A stretch of DNA of 64,000 nucleotides from Pycnopodia helianthoides (GCA_032158295.1 CM063262.1:4435394-4499393), one strand, 5' to 3'. Positions 1-11,387 are shown, counted from the first letter of the stretch. Translations and numbers: made by a program. The notes: generated from the letters alone by a model not told the origin.

Positions 1-236
1 ATTTGCATGAAATCATATAGATTCAACAAATGAATAAAACGCTCACTGAGCGATAAACTCCAATTGGAAAATTAGTTTATTCATTTCTCATCAAATATGG
101 CATTTTAGACAGAAATATTTCAAGGGATGTTTTCTACTATCATCATCATTAGACCGTGTAAGTTTTATGTAAATCTGTGATAAAAAAGTATATTTTTACA
201 AGTTTTTTTCTTACCAATTCTGTAATGTTCCTTTAA
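1..236 (+). mobile_element. MITE family A copy 1, truncated by window edge
   Basis: This is the right-hand part of a roughly 390-bp non-autonomous element. It ends in the inverted repeat ACCAATTCTGTAATGTTCC followed by TTTAA. Full copies elsewhere in the window start with TTAAAGGAACATTACAGAAT. The missing left end lies outside the window. No coding capacity is visible. Confidence 0.85.
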
Positions 237-408
237 ACTTGATACATATTTCCCCATATTTCTTGTCTCATTACACTAGTAATGAGAGTAAAAAGAAAGA
301 CACTAACTTTGCCTATCTATGGGTTCCTCGTAGTTAGGGCGATCACAGCGTTTTTGTGTTCCACGAGATATCCTGTAGTTGGGCAGATCTTGGTTATTGT
401 TTACATAT

Positions 409-735
409 TGCCATGGCCGAGTGGTGTAGAGCGTCGGATTCAAGTTCTGGTGGTCGAGTCATCGGGGTGTGGGTTTGAATCCCGGTCATGACACTTGTGT
501 CCTTGAGCAAGATGCTTTACTATAATTGCTTCTCTTCACCCAGGGGTATAAATGGGTACCTGCGAGGGTAGAGGTTGATATTGTGTATGAAAAAGCCTTC
601 GGAGCGCCACGGCAGCTCGGGGCTGTATAACTCCCCAGGGAGCTGAGAAAGATTACAGGAATTCTATTGGCCCAATGACCAGGGCACTAAAGCGCATTGA
701 TACGTTATTGTGAAGTGCGCTATATAAGAACTAGT
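409..735 (+). mobile_element. tRNA-derived SINE (Leu/Ser-type head)
   Basis: The head GGCCGAGTGG resembles the A box of a class II tRNA and GGGTTTGAATCCC is a B-box-like T arm. A tRNA-unrelated body follows, ending near GTGCGCTATATAAGAAC. Other copies of this type occur at 14855-15287, 30405-30664 and 48307-48730. The stem positions are too degraded for a working tRNA. Confidence 0.7.
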
Positions 736-792
736 TACTTTTGATTATTATGTGTAACGGGTGATCTTCAATGTTTGATCTCGTTTCCTCAG

Positions 793-882
793 GTGACAGA
801 TGTTCTGAGCGTGGAGGGTGAGCAGCCTGTCAAGTTCTCGTCGGACGTAGCATTGCTGGTTGAGAAGTACGAGATTGTATAA
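793..882 (+). CDS. Terminal coding exon of an unidentified upstream gene
   Basis: A pyrimidine-rich acceptor (TCGTTTCCTCAG) at 781-792 is followed by 30 in-frame codons ending in TAA at 880-882. The 29 residues start VTDVLSVEGEQPVKFSSD and finish LLVEKYEIV. The composition is balanced, with third-position G/C as in the other genes here. This looks like a real last exon in phase 0, with the rest of the gene left of the window. I do not recognise the family. The sequence just after the stop is A-rich, but I see no clear AATAAA signal. A chance ORF is possible but less likely given the clean acceptor. Confidence 0.5.
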   Translation: MTDVLSVEGEQPVKFSSDVALLVEKYEIV

Positions 883-1651
883 AAAAAACATCGTTGACGT
901 AGTACGTGATAAATCTAAAGTCAAGATATACTTATCAATTTATTCTTTTAAAGAGGAATTCTCGTCGGGCTTCTTGTGTGCTGGAAGTGAATTCTTATCC
1001 AACCATTCTAGTGTACAAACTCTAAAAAAAAAGAAGAATGTTTTGCAAATAATCGTTTTTGTCTTTTTCAAAAGCAATTGTAAAGATTGCTTTATGTCTT
1101 TTTTTTTTTTTTCCCCGCGATAAAAAAGAGCTAGATGGTTAAAACTGACAATTTATTCAAATGTATGCACCACACCAAAAACGGATTGCTAAGGGAGTGT
1201 CTCAAGAGTCAGGCTTGTTCTGGGCGCAAAAGAACGTTCCCCGGGGGGCACAGTCCTGCAATCCATCGGACCGCAAGAGTGTTCCGCGGGGCCGTATCAT
1301 TGTGCGGAGGAAGTATGGGAGCAATCCAACATGCGTGAATACGCACGTCAGTATTTTGAATGTTCCAACGGAGCGTTCCGGCGGTCCAATGGAGAGGACC
1401 ACGAGGGCGCGCGCTGGAATACGTGTCCGATCCAATAGAACGATCCTTCCGTTTTGACTTTTGAGATCCCGAAGGAGGTGTCAGTTTTAAATGCGTACAT
1501 AAATAAAAATTACGCAAGGAGCTTGCCTGGAAATCATTTTTTAACAGCAGTCTCAGACACAAAAAAGTTACCCATTCACTCTCTTACTGTGGAAAAACAG
1601 CCCAACAGCAACGTGAAGACAAAGCTGAGTCAACTGTCACCTCCCAGACAC
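883..1651. other. Intergenic sequence without recognised gene
   Basis: The first part is AT-rich with a T13 run near 1100. A GC-rich block at about 1200-1450 has short imperfect repeats around GTTCC and CGG and is open on both strands. Those ORFs have no recognisable domain. Confidence 0.5.
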
Positions 1652-1840
1652 GGTCCCAATTTCATAGAGCTGCTAGAGTACAAAAATGTATCTTAACGCG
1701 ACAAGATTATGCTCAACAAGGTTACCACCCAAAATACCACTTCACATGTACTATCTGTGACTGGTACCCTGCTTTCTCTTGAGTAGGAAACAAATTGTAA
1801 GCGATTAATTCTGCTTAAGCAGCTCTTTGAAGTTGGGCCC
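1652..1840. mobile_element. MITE family D copy 1
   Basis: About 190 bp, bounded by inverted repeats related to GGGCCCAATTTCATAGAGCT and its complement. This copy is diverged. It abuts copy 2 with only one base between them. Confidence 0.75.
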
Positions 1841-1841
1841 A

Positions 1842-2034
1842 GGGCCCAATTTCATAGAGCCGCTTAAGCACAAAAAATAGCTATGCACAATAAAATTATG
1901 CTAACCAGAATAAGGTTACCAGCCAAACTACCATGACACATGTACAATTTGTGACTGGTATCCTGCTCATCTCTGCTTAGCAGAAAATTGTCATGCAATT
2001 TTTTCTGCTTAAGCAGCTCTATGAATTTGGGCCC
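1842..2034. mobile_element. MITE family D copy 2
   Basis: Same family as 1652-1840, with terminal inverted repeats GGGCCCAATTTCATAGAGC and GGGCCC at the far end. The 63-residue ORF inside it is a by-product of the repeat. Confidence 0.85.
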
Positions 2035-2519
2035 TGGACTTTGGTTCAATTTCATGCGCTTACAACGCCCTGTGGGTCGTAAGCATAGTTTATCGTGGTA
2101 TTTGCGCCATGAAATTGGGACCTTTTACAAATGAGCTGCCGTCTCTCCTGAACAAAGGGAATGTGACCAAAATGAGGCACGGACAAAAAATAGTCTGGCC
2201 TCTCTTAAAGTGTTGAGAATTAATGATATTATAGTACTTGAGTATACGGGGAACGATACACTGATGGGTGTCATTTGATACATGTAGGTTGATTCTGATA
2301 CCATAGCACGCAGTTCCAGAGTAAAGATCGACAAAAATCTGTTAAGCGTTTTAGAAAAAGTTATATTTCTCCTTGAAGTACATCTTGAATGGTGCCTTAT
2401 TTCATTGGCTGTAATGGAAGACGATGACACATTGGCTTTTATGAGCTTTTGACGGATAAGATATCACACAGGATACAGGTTTGCTGAAGGCTTTTGTGTC
2501 AAGTTGTCGGCCAGTATTG

Positions 2520-2714
2520 GGGCCCAATTTCATAGAGCTGCTTAAAAGCACAAAAAGTAACTGAGCAGAACAAAATTATGCTTACCAAAATAAGGTCACC
2601 AGCCAAAATACCATGTCACATACACAATCTGTCACTGGTATTCTGCTAATTTTTGCTTAGCAGAAAATTGTTCAGCATTGTTTTCTGCTTGAGCAGCTCT
2701 ATGGAATTAGGCCC
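2520..2714. mobile_element. MITE family D copy 3
   Basis: About 195 bp with the family's GGGCCCAATTTC and GAATTAGGCCC ends and the conserved interior (TTATGCTTACCAAAATAAGG). Confidence 0.85.
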
Positions 2715-2981
2715 TGGTATACAGATGTACACTTTGGCTGCAAGTTTTAAAACAGGGTTATCCAAATTGCGCACTTCCGATACTTTTACATATGTACAGA
2801 TAAAAATAAGATGTCAGAATGAAACATTTGCGACTGCTTAAATTTGAGTCCTTCAGACTTGAGACAGTTGCTGTGTCATGGTTTGGGGCAAGCTATTTCG
2901 CAGATGCATATTAAGAGACTGTGGAGGGCGAACGGACACCAATACAGAATTCATAATGAAAGCTTTGACACGCTGGTACCA

Positions 2982-3177
2982 GGGCCCAATTTCGTAGAGC
3001 TGCTTTAAGCAGAAAATATTGCTTAACAATTGCCTGCTCAGAAGAAATGAGCAGAATATCAGTTACAAATTGTACATGTGATATGGTAGTTCGGCTGGTA
3101 ACCTTATTCTGGTAAGCATAATTTGTGTTGTGCTTAGCTACTTTTTTGTGCTTAAGCAGCTCTATGAAATTGGGCCC
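2982..3177. mobile_element. MITE family D copy 4
   Basis: About 196 bp, ends GGGCCCAATTTCGTAGAGC and TATGAAATTGGGCCC. The interior is in the opposite orientation to copies 1-3. Confidence 0.85.
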
Positions 3178-5002
3178 TGGCTTTGCCCATCTGGAAGTTG
3201 CCGGGCAAAAGCTAGATAAACTATGCCTGCAACAATATGATAACATGCGGTGAATGCATCTATAAGGTACACAGTCAACCCTCCTACTCTCTGACCATTC
3301 AGTATCATCCACTGCATTGTTTAATGATAGATACACCGAGCCTGCCTGCAATACTGATTTTGATTTCGGTGCTCGATTTGTGGCATGGTATACCCCCATC
3401 CCCCTCCTATTGTGTCTTCATTGTGTGCTGGGAATCTCAGGAATTCTCTAGAGGGTTTTAAAGGGGGGGGGGGTTCTTCTGTACAAGATGAAAAGAGAGT
3501 GTTAAAGTTTGGGAACATTTGGGGGTCACCCTCTCTCTGCCACATATCGGGCATGGTGTAGTGTTTTGAGGTGAAGGCAACTACACACATTCACAACGTT
3601 TTTGTGCATCCATGTAGTTGTGACACCATACACAACGTGTGCCATAGACCTTTATCATGCTGCCACCATCTTGGTCATGTTCCTTGTATCCAATAACAGT
3701 AATGGATGCTAAGAGTCATTGTACATGAAGGAACCAGACTATTTCTCCTTCCGGCCTCGGTTTGGTTACATTGATTTGAATGGTAGAAAAATCAAGATGG
3801 CCGCACCATGATAAGGGCCAATCAAGTGGTTTCAACGGGTTGCTAAACTCACTGGTAATACAGTAGGAGGGTCGGTAGTAAATGCAGCATTTTCTGGGGT
3901 TTAATTTCTTCGATGACCTCTAACTGTTTGCTTGGAGCGGAGAAAACTTTGTGTAGGAGCTTTAAAATGTACAAAATAACTATGCTCTAAAAATTACTGT
4001 GTTTTTTTGTATAATATCATGGTAATAATATTATAAATGGCCATTTATTCAAACTTTTTTTGTGGGTAACAATGATTTGCTAATCAATAAAAGTTAAATG
4101 CCCCCATGTTTTTTGTTTTTCCTTTTCTCTGCAAAGTTTAGAATTTTGAGTAAAGTTATTTAAAATGGGGTGAGAGTATGTTTAAGTTATTCACTTAAAT
4201 CCTTTAAAAAAAAGGTATTATAGAGGATTGGTAAAGGTGATAAAATAGTCGTAGACAGTATTCATGTTTTGTGAGATCAACTATATACATGTACATGATA
4301 AAACAAACCTGTACAAATTTGGGCTAAATTGCTGTTATTTTTTCTCGATTATTACTTCATTCCAAAAGGAAATATTTTACAGGGGAAGAAATGTTTCTAG
4401 TATGAAACTTCATAATCAGTAAGCTTTCAGAATAAAATTAAACAATGCTGTTTTTCTTTAGCCAATACCAATCCTGTGTAACACCTTTGAATTTAATTCC
4501 AAGAAAACTGTTGATGTCTAGTCACACCCGGAAGAAGTTGTATGCGAATTAGTAACCGATTCATTCTATCTGGTGGTCATACAACCTTGCCATCAAAATT
4601 AGACATTTGTACAAAACGTCTCTCCACCTACTTCTTTTATTTTTTGTTGTTGAAAGGCCTTCTTTAACAACTTGTTAAACTGTGAATAAATTCATAGCTA
4701 GTAGTAACAACTCTGTGCTGTTTGTTGTTGTTGTCCTCCCTTCGGCTATTAGCATTTGAATGTTTCTTTTGTATCAGATGCTAATTGGTGGTCGGGCTGG
4801 TGTAATAATAAATATAATACAATTGACCATTTTTATAGCGTCCGTCCATGAAACATGCTCCTGGGCGCTTTACAATTTAAAAACAATAAAAATCCATACA
4901 GTTTTAAAACCTTATATAAAATACAGTGAACATGTAATTACAGACGGTACCAGTACACTAAAAACATCAAATTCGTGGTTTAAAAAAAAAACCTTGGCAC
5001 GT
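3178..5002. other. Intergenic, diverged repeat remnants
   Basis: No gene is recognised. AACCCTCCTACTCT near 3276 and its complement near 3868 suggest an old inverted-repeat element related to 27819-28048. 3350-3560 is similar to 25000-25190. 4207-4470 is a degraded family B MITE. Confidence 0.5.
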
Positions 5003-5378
5003 TTAAAGGCACTGAACACTATTGGTAATTACTCAAAATAATTGTTGGCATAAAAACTTACTTGGTAACGAGCAATAGAGTGCTGTTGATAGTATAAAAC
5101 ATCGTGAGAAACAGCTCCCTATGAAGTAACGTAGTTTTTGAGAAAGAAGTAATTTATTTGAATCGATTTCGAGACCTCACACGTGAGGTCTCGAAAGTCA
5201 AGCAGTCAAGCAAATGAAAGCACACAACTTCGTGTGACAAGGGTGTTTTTCTTCCATTATTATCTCACAATTCGACGACCAGTTGAGTTCAAATTTTCAC
5301 AGGTTTTTTTTTATGTTGAGATACACCAAGTGAGAAGACTTGTCTTTGACAATTACCAAAGGTGTCCAGTGTCTTTAA
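5003..5378. mobile_element. MITE family C copy 1
   Basis: About 376 bp between TTAAAGGCACTGAACACTAT and GGTGTCCAGTGTCTTTAA. The centre has a hairpin, GAGACCTCAC and GTGAGGTCTC two bases apart. The internal stretch ending in AAACCTGTGAAAATTTGA, seen in the other orientation here, is shared with families A and B. Confidence 0.8.
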
Positions 5379-6423
5379 AAAGATTAGTCTTTAGGCTGGC
5401 TTTAAGACTGTCTACATTGTTGACTTCCCTTGGTTGCTTAGGAGGCTGTTTTACAGTTGAGGGCCAACTACAGAGATCATTCTATCACCTTCAGCTCTAC
5501 TGGGGCATGTCACTATTGTCAGCAAGTGGTGTGTAGTGGTTTCTTTCCGCGCCTTCCAACTCCTGGATCGAATCCTGCCATGTGCACTATGTGGATTGGG
5601 GTTTTCAGTTTCTACCCGATGGAGTGAGTTTTTTTCTGGAATATTTATCTGGGGTTTTCCTCCCACATCGAAAACTGAAACTTCCTTCATCTGAAACTGA
5701 AACTTCCTTCATCTGAAACTGAAACTTCCTTCCTTGTCTTCTCTCCATGGGGTGCTCGGCTAGTATAGTGATTAAGTTTACTTTTTCTGAGAATCCACAA
5801 CCGGAATTTATGAATAAATAAAAAGGCTGGGTATATCACGGTACATGTAAGTCAAAGACTGTCGGCAGTAGCGTAAGTAGGGGTCCCTCATCGCCCCCCT
5901 CCCCGCCCCGCCCCTCCCCACCTCCACCACTTGGAAGGAAACAAACTAGTAAGACTAAACTAAATAAACTCCCATAGGAACCAATGCTTATGATAAATAT
6001 TCAAAAATACTCACAAGTCTCTCAACCTCTTGAAAACCAATCAAACATGTTTACAGACGACTGAACTTTAGAATTCTTTTCATTTGTTGGCAAGTCAGCC
6101 GTTTGGAATTTTTCCTAACTACCCCAGAAGACAAAAAAACACGCGAACAACAAATATTTGTCTTTTCCCAAAACCGACTTGCTGCCAGTTTTCGTGAAGC
6201 ACTTCTCCACTTCCCCGGTCAAATAGGGCCAACTTTAACGCTTTAATTTATCAAGTCTCCTCAAAAGTTGAAGCACAGAACCCACGTGTTGTGAACGATT
6301 CTTATATTTACGCAATCTATTAATAGCATGACCCCAAAACGTTATCATTCAAAATAGTTATACTGTTTCATTGGGTGTTTCTTAATTTTTTTTTAAACTT
6401 ATATTTTTTTAGTCATTTATTTA

Positions 6424-6433
<10 letters not shown>
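5379..6433. other. Intergenic sequence without recognised gene
   Basis: I see short direct repeats of CTGAAACTTCCTTCAT (5690-5735) and a C-rich run near 5895. There is no convincing exon. Confidence 0.4.

Positions 6434-6466
<33 letters not shown>
6434..6466. repeat. (TA)n microsatellite
   Basis: A run of about 16 TA dinucleotides lies next to the Penelope-like element end. It may be the insertion target or may have arisen after insertion. Confidence 0.9.
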
Positions 6467-6470
<4 letters not shown>

Positions 6471-6483
6471 TGTAGGGTAGATG

Positions 6484-6522
6484 GCCTTAGCTTTCGATCC
6501 AAACCGGACCTTCGTCAGAGGC
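6484..6522 (-). ncRNA. Hammerhead-ribozyme-like motif in the Penelope terminal repeat
   Basis: Read on the minus strand: stem I GCCT, core CTGACGA, stem II GGTCC...GGATC, GAAA, then a minimal stem III with the palindrome AGCT, then the stem I partner AGGC. This is the arrangement known for the very short stem III hammerheads of Penelope-like elements, which are thought to act as dimers. Every catalytic-core base is present. Activity is inferred, not shown. The counterpart at 8256-8298 has lost core bases. Confidence 0.65.
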
Positions 6523-6951
6523 AAAAACAAGCACAAACGAAAAACATATCCATTTATAGCAAAAAAGAGAGGCAAAGAACAATGGGATGGTATCCAGAAA
6601 AGGGAGGGAAAATTATAGCCAATCAAAGTTATTAGTTTACAAACAATGGGGCGGTCAAGAACCAATCAGAGTTATGTGGTGGGGACAAAGGGATGGTCAG
6701 TGAAAGGGAGGATTACTGGACCAGGCGGGAGACAAGTCTGTGGAGAGAAGGGGTTATTAGGAAAAGAACAGGTCGATCTCCAAAAAACTTGTCGAGAAAA
6801 AGAATGGTAACAGTTAGCCAGTGAAGAAAATATGATTTTTAAAACAACTTAAGAATGGAAAACAAATCAATCATTGAAAGAACAGGTTATTACCAGTAAT
6901 TGTATTTATATTACATAAAATAAATAAGTAAGCAGTAAATGAAGTGGGAAT

Positions 6952-8130
6952 TTATTTGACACCGGTGTTGATGTTAAGTCCAAAGGGTTGGACTGTCTTA
7001 AGTTGGTGAATCCAATGCGATTCTCTGAGTTTGCGGTGTGTGTCATCACCATTGCAAGCCTCAATCACCATAAGTTCAACATCTTTGACGTTGTGATTGG
7101 GGCTGTTGAAGTGGATGGAGACGGGGTACTGTTTCTTGGTCTTTATGGAAGAGACATGGTTCGCAAAGCGAAGACTAAGTTTGGTCTTAGTCTCTCCCAC
7201 ATATTGTAGTCCACATTTCTTACATGATATAACATAGACTACATTAGGTGTGCTACATTGGGAGTCGGTCTTGATGTTGTAAGAAGAGCCAGTGCTATGA
7301 CTCTTTACTTTAAGTGCCGGTTTGATGTAGAGACATGTTCTACACTTGGAGCGGGTACATTTGTGACAACCTAGTATTTCTGTTATGGGTGGTGTTTGGC
7401 ATGTACCTGGTGGGAGTTTAGCCCTGACTAGGATGTCTCCCAGGTTTTTAGGGCGGCGGAATGCAACCATGGGGGGCTCAGGGATTGCTGAGCATAACCT
7501 GTTAGAGGAGTGAAGTATATTCATATTGTTATTGAGGATTGATGAGAGTTTAGGCAGTTTAGGGTGGAAGGTGGTGACTAGGGCAACTCTCTTGGTCGGG
7601 GCTTTTTTCGTTCTCGTGTTGGTCAACAAAGTGTGACGAGGTATGTTGAGGGCTCTGTTGATGGCAAGTTGGACCCTGCGTTCGCTGTGGCCCCTTGAAA
7701 CAAGGTGTTTCCTTAGGTCGGATGAACGACTTTTGTACAAGGTATCTGTGGAACAGATACGCCTTATACGTAATGCTTGACTGTAAGCAATTGCCTTCTT
7801 ACAGTGACTAGGGTGGCAACTGTTGGAGAGAAGATACTGGTGGGTGTCAGTGGGTTTGCTGTATACATCCGTAATAATGCCATTAGGGGATTTAGTTACG
7901 GTTACATCTAGAAAGTTCACACTTGTGAGAGAGCATTCAGTGGTGAACTTTATGGTGGGGTGGAATGAGTTTATATGGTCGATAAACTCATCCAAGCTGT
8001 CTTGACCACCACACCATATGGAGAAAATATCATCGATAAATCTCCACCAAACTAGTGGGCGGTTGGGGGCAGAGGACAGGAGTCTGCCCTCTAAGTCAGA
8101 CATGAATAGGTTGGCATATGAGGGTGCCAT
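6952..8130 (-). CDS. Penelope-like RT (C-terminal part) plus GIY-YIG endonuclease, truncated ORF
   Basis: A 392-residue open frame. Residues 1-80 are the end of the RT palm: MAPSYANLF, then FIDDIF at 31-36 (the catalytic Asp pair) and NFLDV at 72-76. Residues 255-266 form a CxxC...CxxC pattern typical of the linker in this class. Residues 297-315 (VVYVI, then QYVGET) are the GIY-YIG core, followed by R321 and by E370, the expected metal ligand. The protein would copy element RNA at a nick it makes. The N-terminal RT motifs are missing. The frame is disrupted at about 8130-8170, where the usual GT-MGT motif is out of frame, so the Met used here is internal and not a true start. No host function is expected. 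Confidence 0.85.
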   Translation of the reverse strand: MAPSYANLFMSDLEGRLLSSAPNRPLVWWRFIDDIFSIWCGGQDSLDEFIDHINSFHPTIKFTTECSLTSVNFLDVTVTKSPNGIITDVYSKPTDTHQYLLSNSCHPSHCKKAIAYSQALRIRRICSTDTLYKSRSSDLRKHLVSRGHSERRVQLAINRALNIPRHTLLTNTRTKKAPTKRVALVTTFHPKLPKLSSILNNNMNILHSSNRLCSAIPEPPMVAFRRPKNLGDILVRAKLPPGTCQTPPITEILGCHKCTRSKCRTCLYIKPALKVKSHSTGSSYNIKTDSQCSTPNVVYVISCKKCGLQYVGETKTKLSLRFANHVSSIKTKKQYPVSIHFNSPNHNVKDVELMVIEACNGDDTHRKLRESHWIHQLKTVQPFGLNINTGVK

Positions 8131-8255
8131 TTTGGGTACCCATTGCGGGTACCTTGTCCCTGTACAAAAGGGTCTGCCAGAAAATGAAAAATTGTTCTTA
8201 GTGAGAAGTGGCGATTTATATATTTTTAAAAATACCTAATGAGTAGGGGGAGATG

Positions 8256-8298
8256 GCCTTAGGGTTTTGATCCCAAAACCCGGGCCCTTTTCAGAGGC
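8256..8298 (-). ncRNA. Degraded hammerhead-like motif, second terminal repeat
   Basis: It aligns with 6484-6522 (same GCCT/AGGC stem I and CTGA), but the core reads CTGAAAA and AAAA instead of CTGACGA and GAAA. Most differences lengthen homopolymer runs, so sequencing error near the gap is as likely as decay. Confidence 0.45.
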
Positions 8299-8299
8299 A

Positions 8300-9066
8300 T
8301 AAATATATTTTACATCTATATATTTTTTTTTTTGGGGGGGGGGTCTCAACTTTTTTTTGGTTTGCTTTATTTATTGAATTGTTTATTTAATAATTTATTG
8401 ATTTGCTTATATTTTTTTTCTTCCCTTTTTATTTAGTTTTTTTTTTGAGTCCCCCTTCAGTTTTAGATACATGTTGCCGTCTGTTGTTTTCTCCCAGTCT
8501 GGTTGGGTGCATCGGATTACTATACATTGTAAACTCACGGGGTTTTGTACCAAACCTTACTAGGCAGTGGGGTAAGGTGCTGGGACTGTCTCAACACTTG
8601 GACCACGGTTTCCCGGTTCGAAAGCCGTCTGACTAATATAGGTTCAAGGGCCTTTTTGTGTCTGTGGCAACAGTGTGATTGGGATCTGCCTTTCTTCCCC
8701 CCTAAGGTGTGGGCCCCAGTGGCTAGGCAGGGGAGACAGGGGGGATATGCTGCTGGGTAACCGCCACGAATAAGGGAACTATAGTTTTCCGTAGGGGGGC
8801 GCAGGGCGCGCTATTTTAACCCCTCGGGCGGGTGGAAAAGCCTGACACTAAAAGCATTTCCCTAACTTTTTTATCTTTTTTTTTTGTTAAGGTAGAGTTT
8901 TTTTTTTATTCAATTTTAATTATTTTTTTTTATTTTTTATTTGTTGATGCAACTACGCAATCAAAATTACAGAAATACTGCAAAAAAATTTTTTTTAAAA
9001 AAAACAATTGCCCAAAAAAAAAAAACCCAAAAAAAATTGGGGATCAGGGAAATTTGATGCGATGAT
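8300..9066. other. Homopolymer-rich sequence left of the assembly gap
   Basis: Many T, G and A runs of 7-13 bases, with no recognisable gene. The quality pattern suggests unreliable base calls, so the ORFs here should not be trusted. Confidence 0.6.
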
Positions 9067-9166
9067 NNNNNNNNNNNNNNNNNNNNNNNNNNNNNNNNNN
9101 NNNNNNNNNNNNNNNNNNNNNNNNNNNNNNNNNNNNNNNNNNNNNNNNNNNNNNNNNNNNNNNNNN
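9067..9166. other. Assembly gap (100 N)
   Basis: Exactly 100 unresolved bases, the conventional size for a gap of unknown length. The true distance between the flanks is unknown. Confidence 0.99.
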
Positions 9167-10229
9167 AGAAAAAGAACGGGGACGGCCGCTCGGTGGTTTC
9201 GGGGATGAGAGGCCGAGATTCCCGAAGTTTAATTTTATGATCTATAACTCAGCTGCCTTGGATTTTGGTGCTGTTTGCAACGGAGACTGGCGCTCTACAG
9301 TACCACTACTCCTACCTAGAATTCTAGGACTAGGAGTAGGCCTACAGTACCACCAGGGCTAAGTAATTGGAATTCTAATTTATTTGTAGTGTGTTGGGGA
9401 TTCAGATGTCGATCTGGAGACAGAAAATGGAAAATAATAACGGAGGTAAACACTAATAGAACACTAACACCATTCCTCCATGCTAACACTAACAGTAATA
9501 CATGTACAGACTCAGGATGCGTGCACATCGCATCGGTGAGATTAAAGTGGCGGCCGCCTCCGGAATTTTTACCGAAACAGCAAGTCACAGCTGAAAGTGA
9601 AACAGCAAATCCAAGCTACGGTCTGCCTGTCTGCATGCTAATGCTACAGACCGTAGCTGTGACTTGCTGTTTCTCCTGTCTCCTGTGCTGTGGTGGGTTA
9701 CTGATGTGCACTGCTGAGTCAGAGTGAGACGACAAATGCAAAGCCTTCCCTTGCCTTTGCCTTGGCTTTTTGTTGTTCGTTTGGGCTGTTTTTGTTTTGT
9801 TGTGGCTCAACTCTTTTTGTTAACACCAGTTTGATTAATTATAGTCTAGCCTCACTAGTCACTAGTGAGGCTAGCTGTCGTTACTACTACTACTACTACT
9901 GTACTAGTTGAAGACCAATGTTAAAACTAAAAAGAGAGCCTTTATTCTTTAACCATGCTTTAACACAGTCCAACAACAGTGGGCTAGACATACTCTGACT
10001 ATTGACTGAGGTTCGTTCCACCATGAAGCCTACCTCCATGGTTCCACTATCGTCTCCGTGGAGACTGGTAGAAAAATTCTTACTGACGCTTGTGTTCTTT
10101 GACATTCACACACTTCTCATTTATAGCGACCATATAGCTAGATAGCTTTAATTTTCACCTTGATCCTGATTGTTCCGTCGCAGCACAAGCAAAACGCAGG
10201 TCGACCTGAGGGCCGCTTGAGGAACACGA
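9167..10229. other. Intergenic; large imperfect inverted repeat
   Basis: 9570-9674 contains inverted arms: CAGCAAGTCACAGCT pairs with AGCTGTGACTTGCTG, and GCTACGGTCTG pairs with CAGACCGTAGC. A CTACTACTACTA run lies near 9885. No exon is recognised. Confidence 0.55.
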
Positions 10230-10553
10230 TAAAGGTATTGTACACTTTTGGTAACAGCTCAAAATCAGTGTCCACATTTTGTGTGATTAAACATATGCAT
10301 GAACAAACAAACCTGTGAAAGTTTGAGCTCAATTGGTCATCAAGGTCACAAGAAAATAGTGAAAAGAGATCTTATGTGTTTTCTGATTTTTCAATTTTTC
10401 GATAATTACTGTTGTTTAACTCGTTTCTCAGAAACGATAGCATTTTAGGCAGAAATATTTTCAGGTTCACACTTACTTTAAATCATGTAAGTTATGTGTG
10501 AATCTGTGAACATTGTGTTTTTCGATCTTACCAATAGTGTACAGGACCTTTAA
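10230..10553. mobile_element. MITE family B copy 1
   Basis: About 324 bp from AAAGGTATTGTACACTTTTG to ACCAATAGTGTACAGGACCT plus TTAA. The interior matches the copies at 15879-16240 and 18077-18411. Confidence 0.8.
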
Positions 10554-10992
10554 ATGGCGTACACAGCTATACATTGTATTCAGGGTGAGATCTAGCCCCA
10601 GGATTTCCAAATAGTGCCAGTACACTGTATACTCTCGGTGAGACTCTAGCGTGTTACCACTACATGGGATTGGCAGTTACTGGGGTCGTGGCCGTGGCTG
10701 AACGGTAAAATCATGGTATTTTCAAAATTTTCAAATCCATCCATGTTCAGCGATGTGACAGTGGGTACCAACCGCATCTTTGGCTGCAGCATTTCGCAAA
10801 CGGACTCCAACTTACAGAAATCTGAGAAATAATTCATGCATGAATTGTTTCTCAGGTTAATTTTTGGGGGGTAAAACATTATCCAAACCATAATTAGTTA
10901 TTACCTTAAAGGGAATCCTTTCTCATAATGCAGTGCTGTGCACAGTGCTTTTCACCAAGTTTTTATACCAATCTTTGAGTTTGACTCTACCT

Positions 10993-11387
10993 TTAAAGGA
11001 ACATTACAGAATTGGTGAGAAAAAAGCTTGTAAAATGTACTTTTTGATCACAGATTTACATAAAACTTACACGGTCTAATGATGATGATAGTAGAAAACA
11101 TCCCTTGAAATATTTCTGTCTGAAATGCCATATTTGATGAGAAATGAATAAACTAATATTCCGATTGGAGTTTATCGCTCAGTGAGCGTTTTATTCATTT
11201 GTTGAATCTATATGATTTCATGCAAATGTGTAATCGGTTTTTTCACTATTTTCTTGTGACCCAGATGGCCGATCGATCTCAAACTTCTACAGGTTTGTCA
11301 GTTTATGTATATGGTGGATTACATAAAGTGCTTACACTGCCAGCAACTGTTTTGTTAGCAAAAACCAATTCTGTACTGTTCCTTTAA
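10993..11387. mobile_element. MITE family A copy 2 (reverse)
   Basis: 395 bp, TTAA at both ends, with inverted repeats AAAGGAACATTACAGAATTG and CAATTCTGTACTGTTCCTTT. It ends 123 bp before the SLC46-like start codon, so it may overlap the 5' UTR or promoter. Confidence 0.9.

Larger units (their letters stand above)
6478..8300 (-). mobile_element. Penelope-like element, 5'-truncated, with flanking direct repeats
   Basis: On the minus strand the interior codes for the end of a reverse transcriptase fused to a GIY-YIG endonuclease, the hallmark of Penelope-like elements. Related sequences of about 45 bp lie in the same orientation on both sides (6478-6525 and 8251-8300; shared AGATGGCCTTAG and CAGAGGC). 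They fit the terminal repeats (pLTR) of this class. Most of the RT domain is missing, and the reading frame is broken just upstream of the retained ORF, so the copy is dead. Confidence 0.85.

Noticed and set aside
1161..1562. Overlapping ORFs of about 100 codons on both strands
   Set aside because: They lie in a GC-rich block with internal repeats, are open on both strands, and have no family or splice support.
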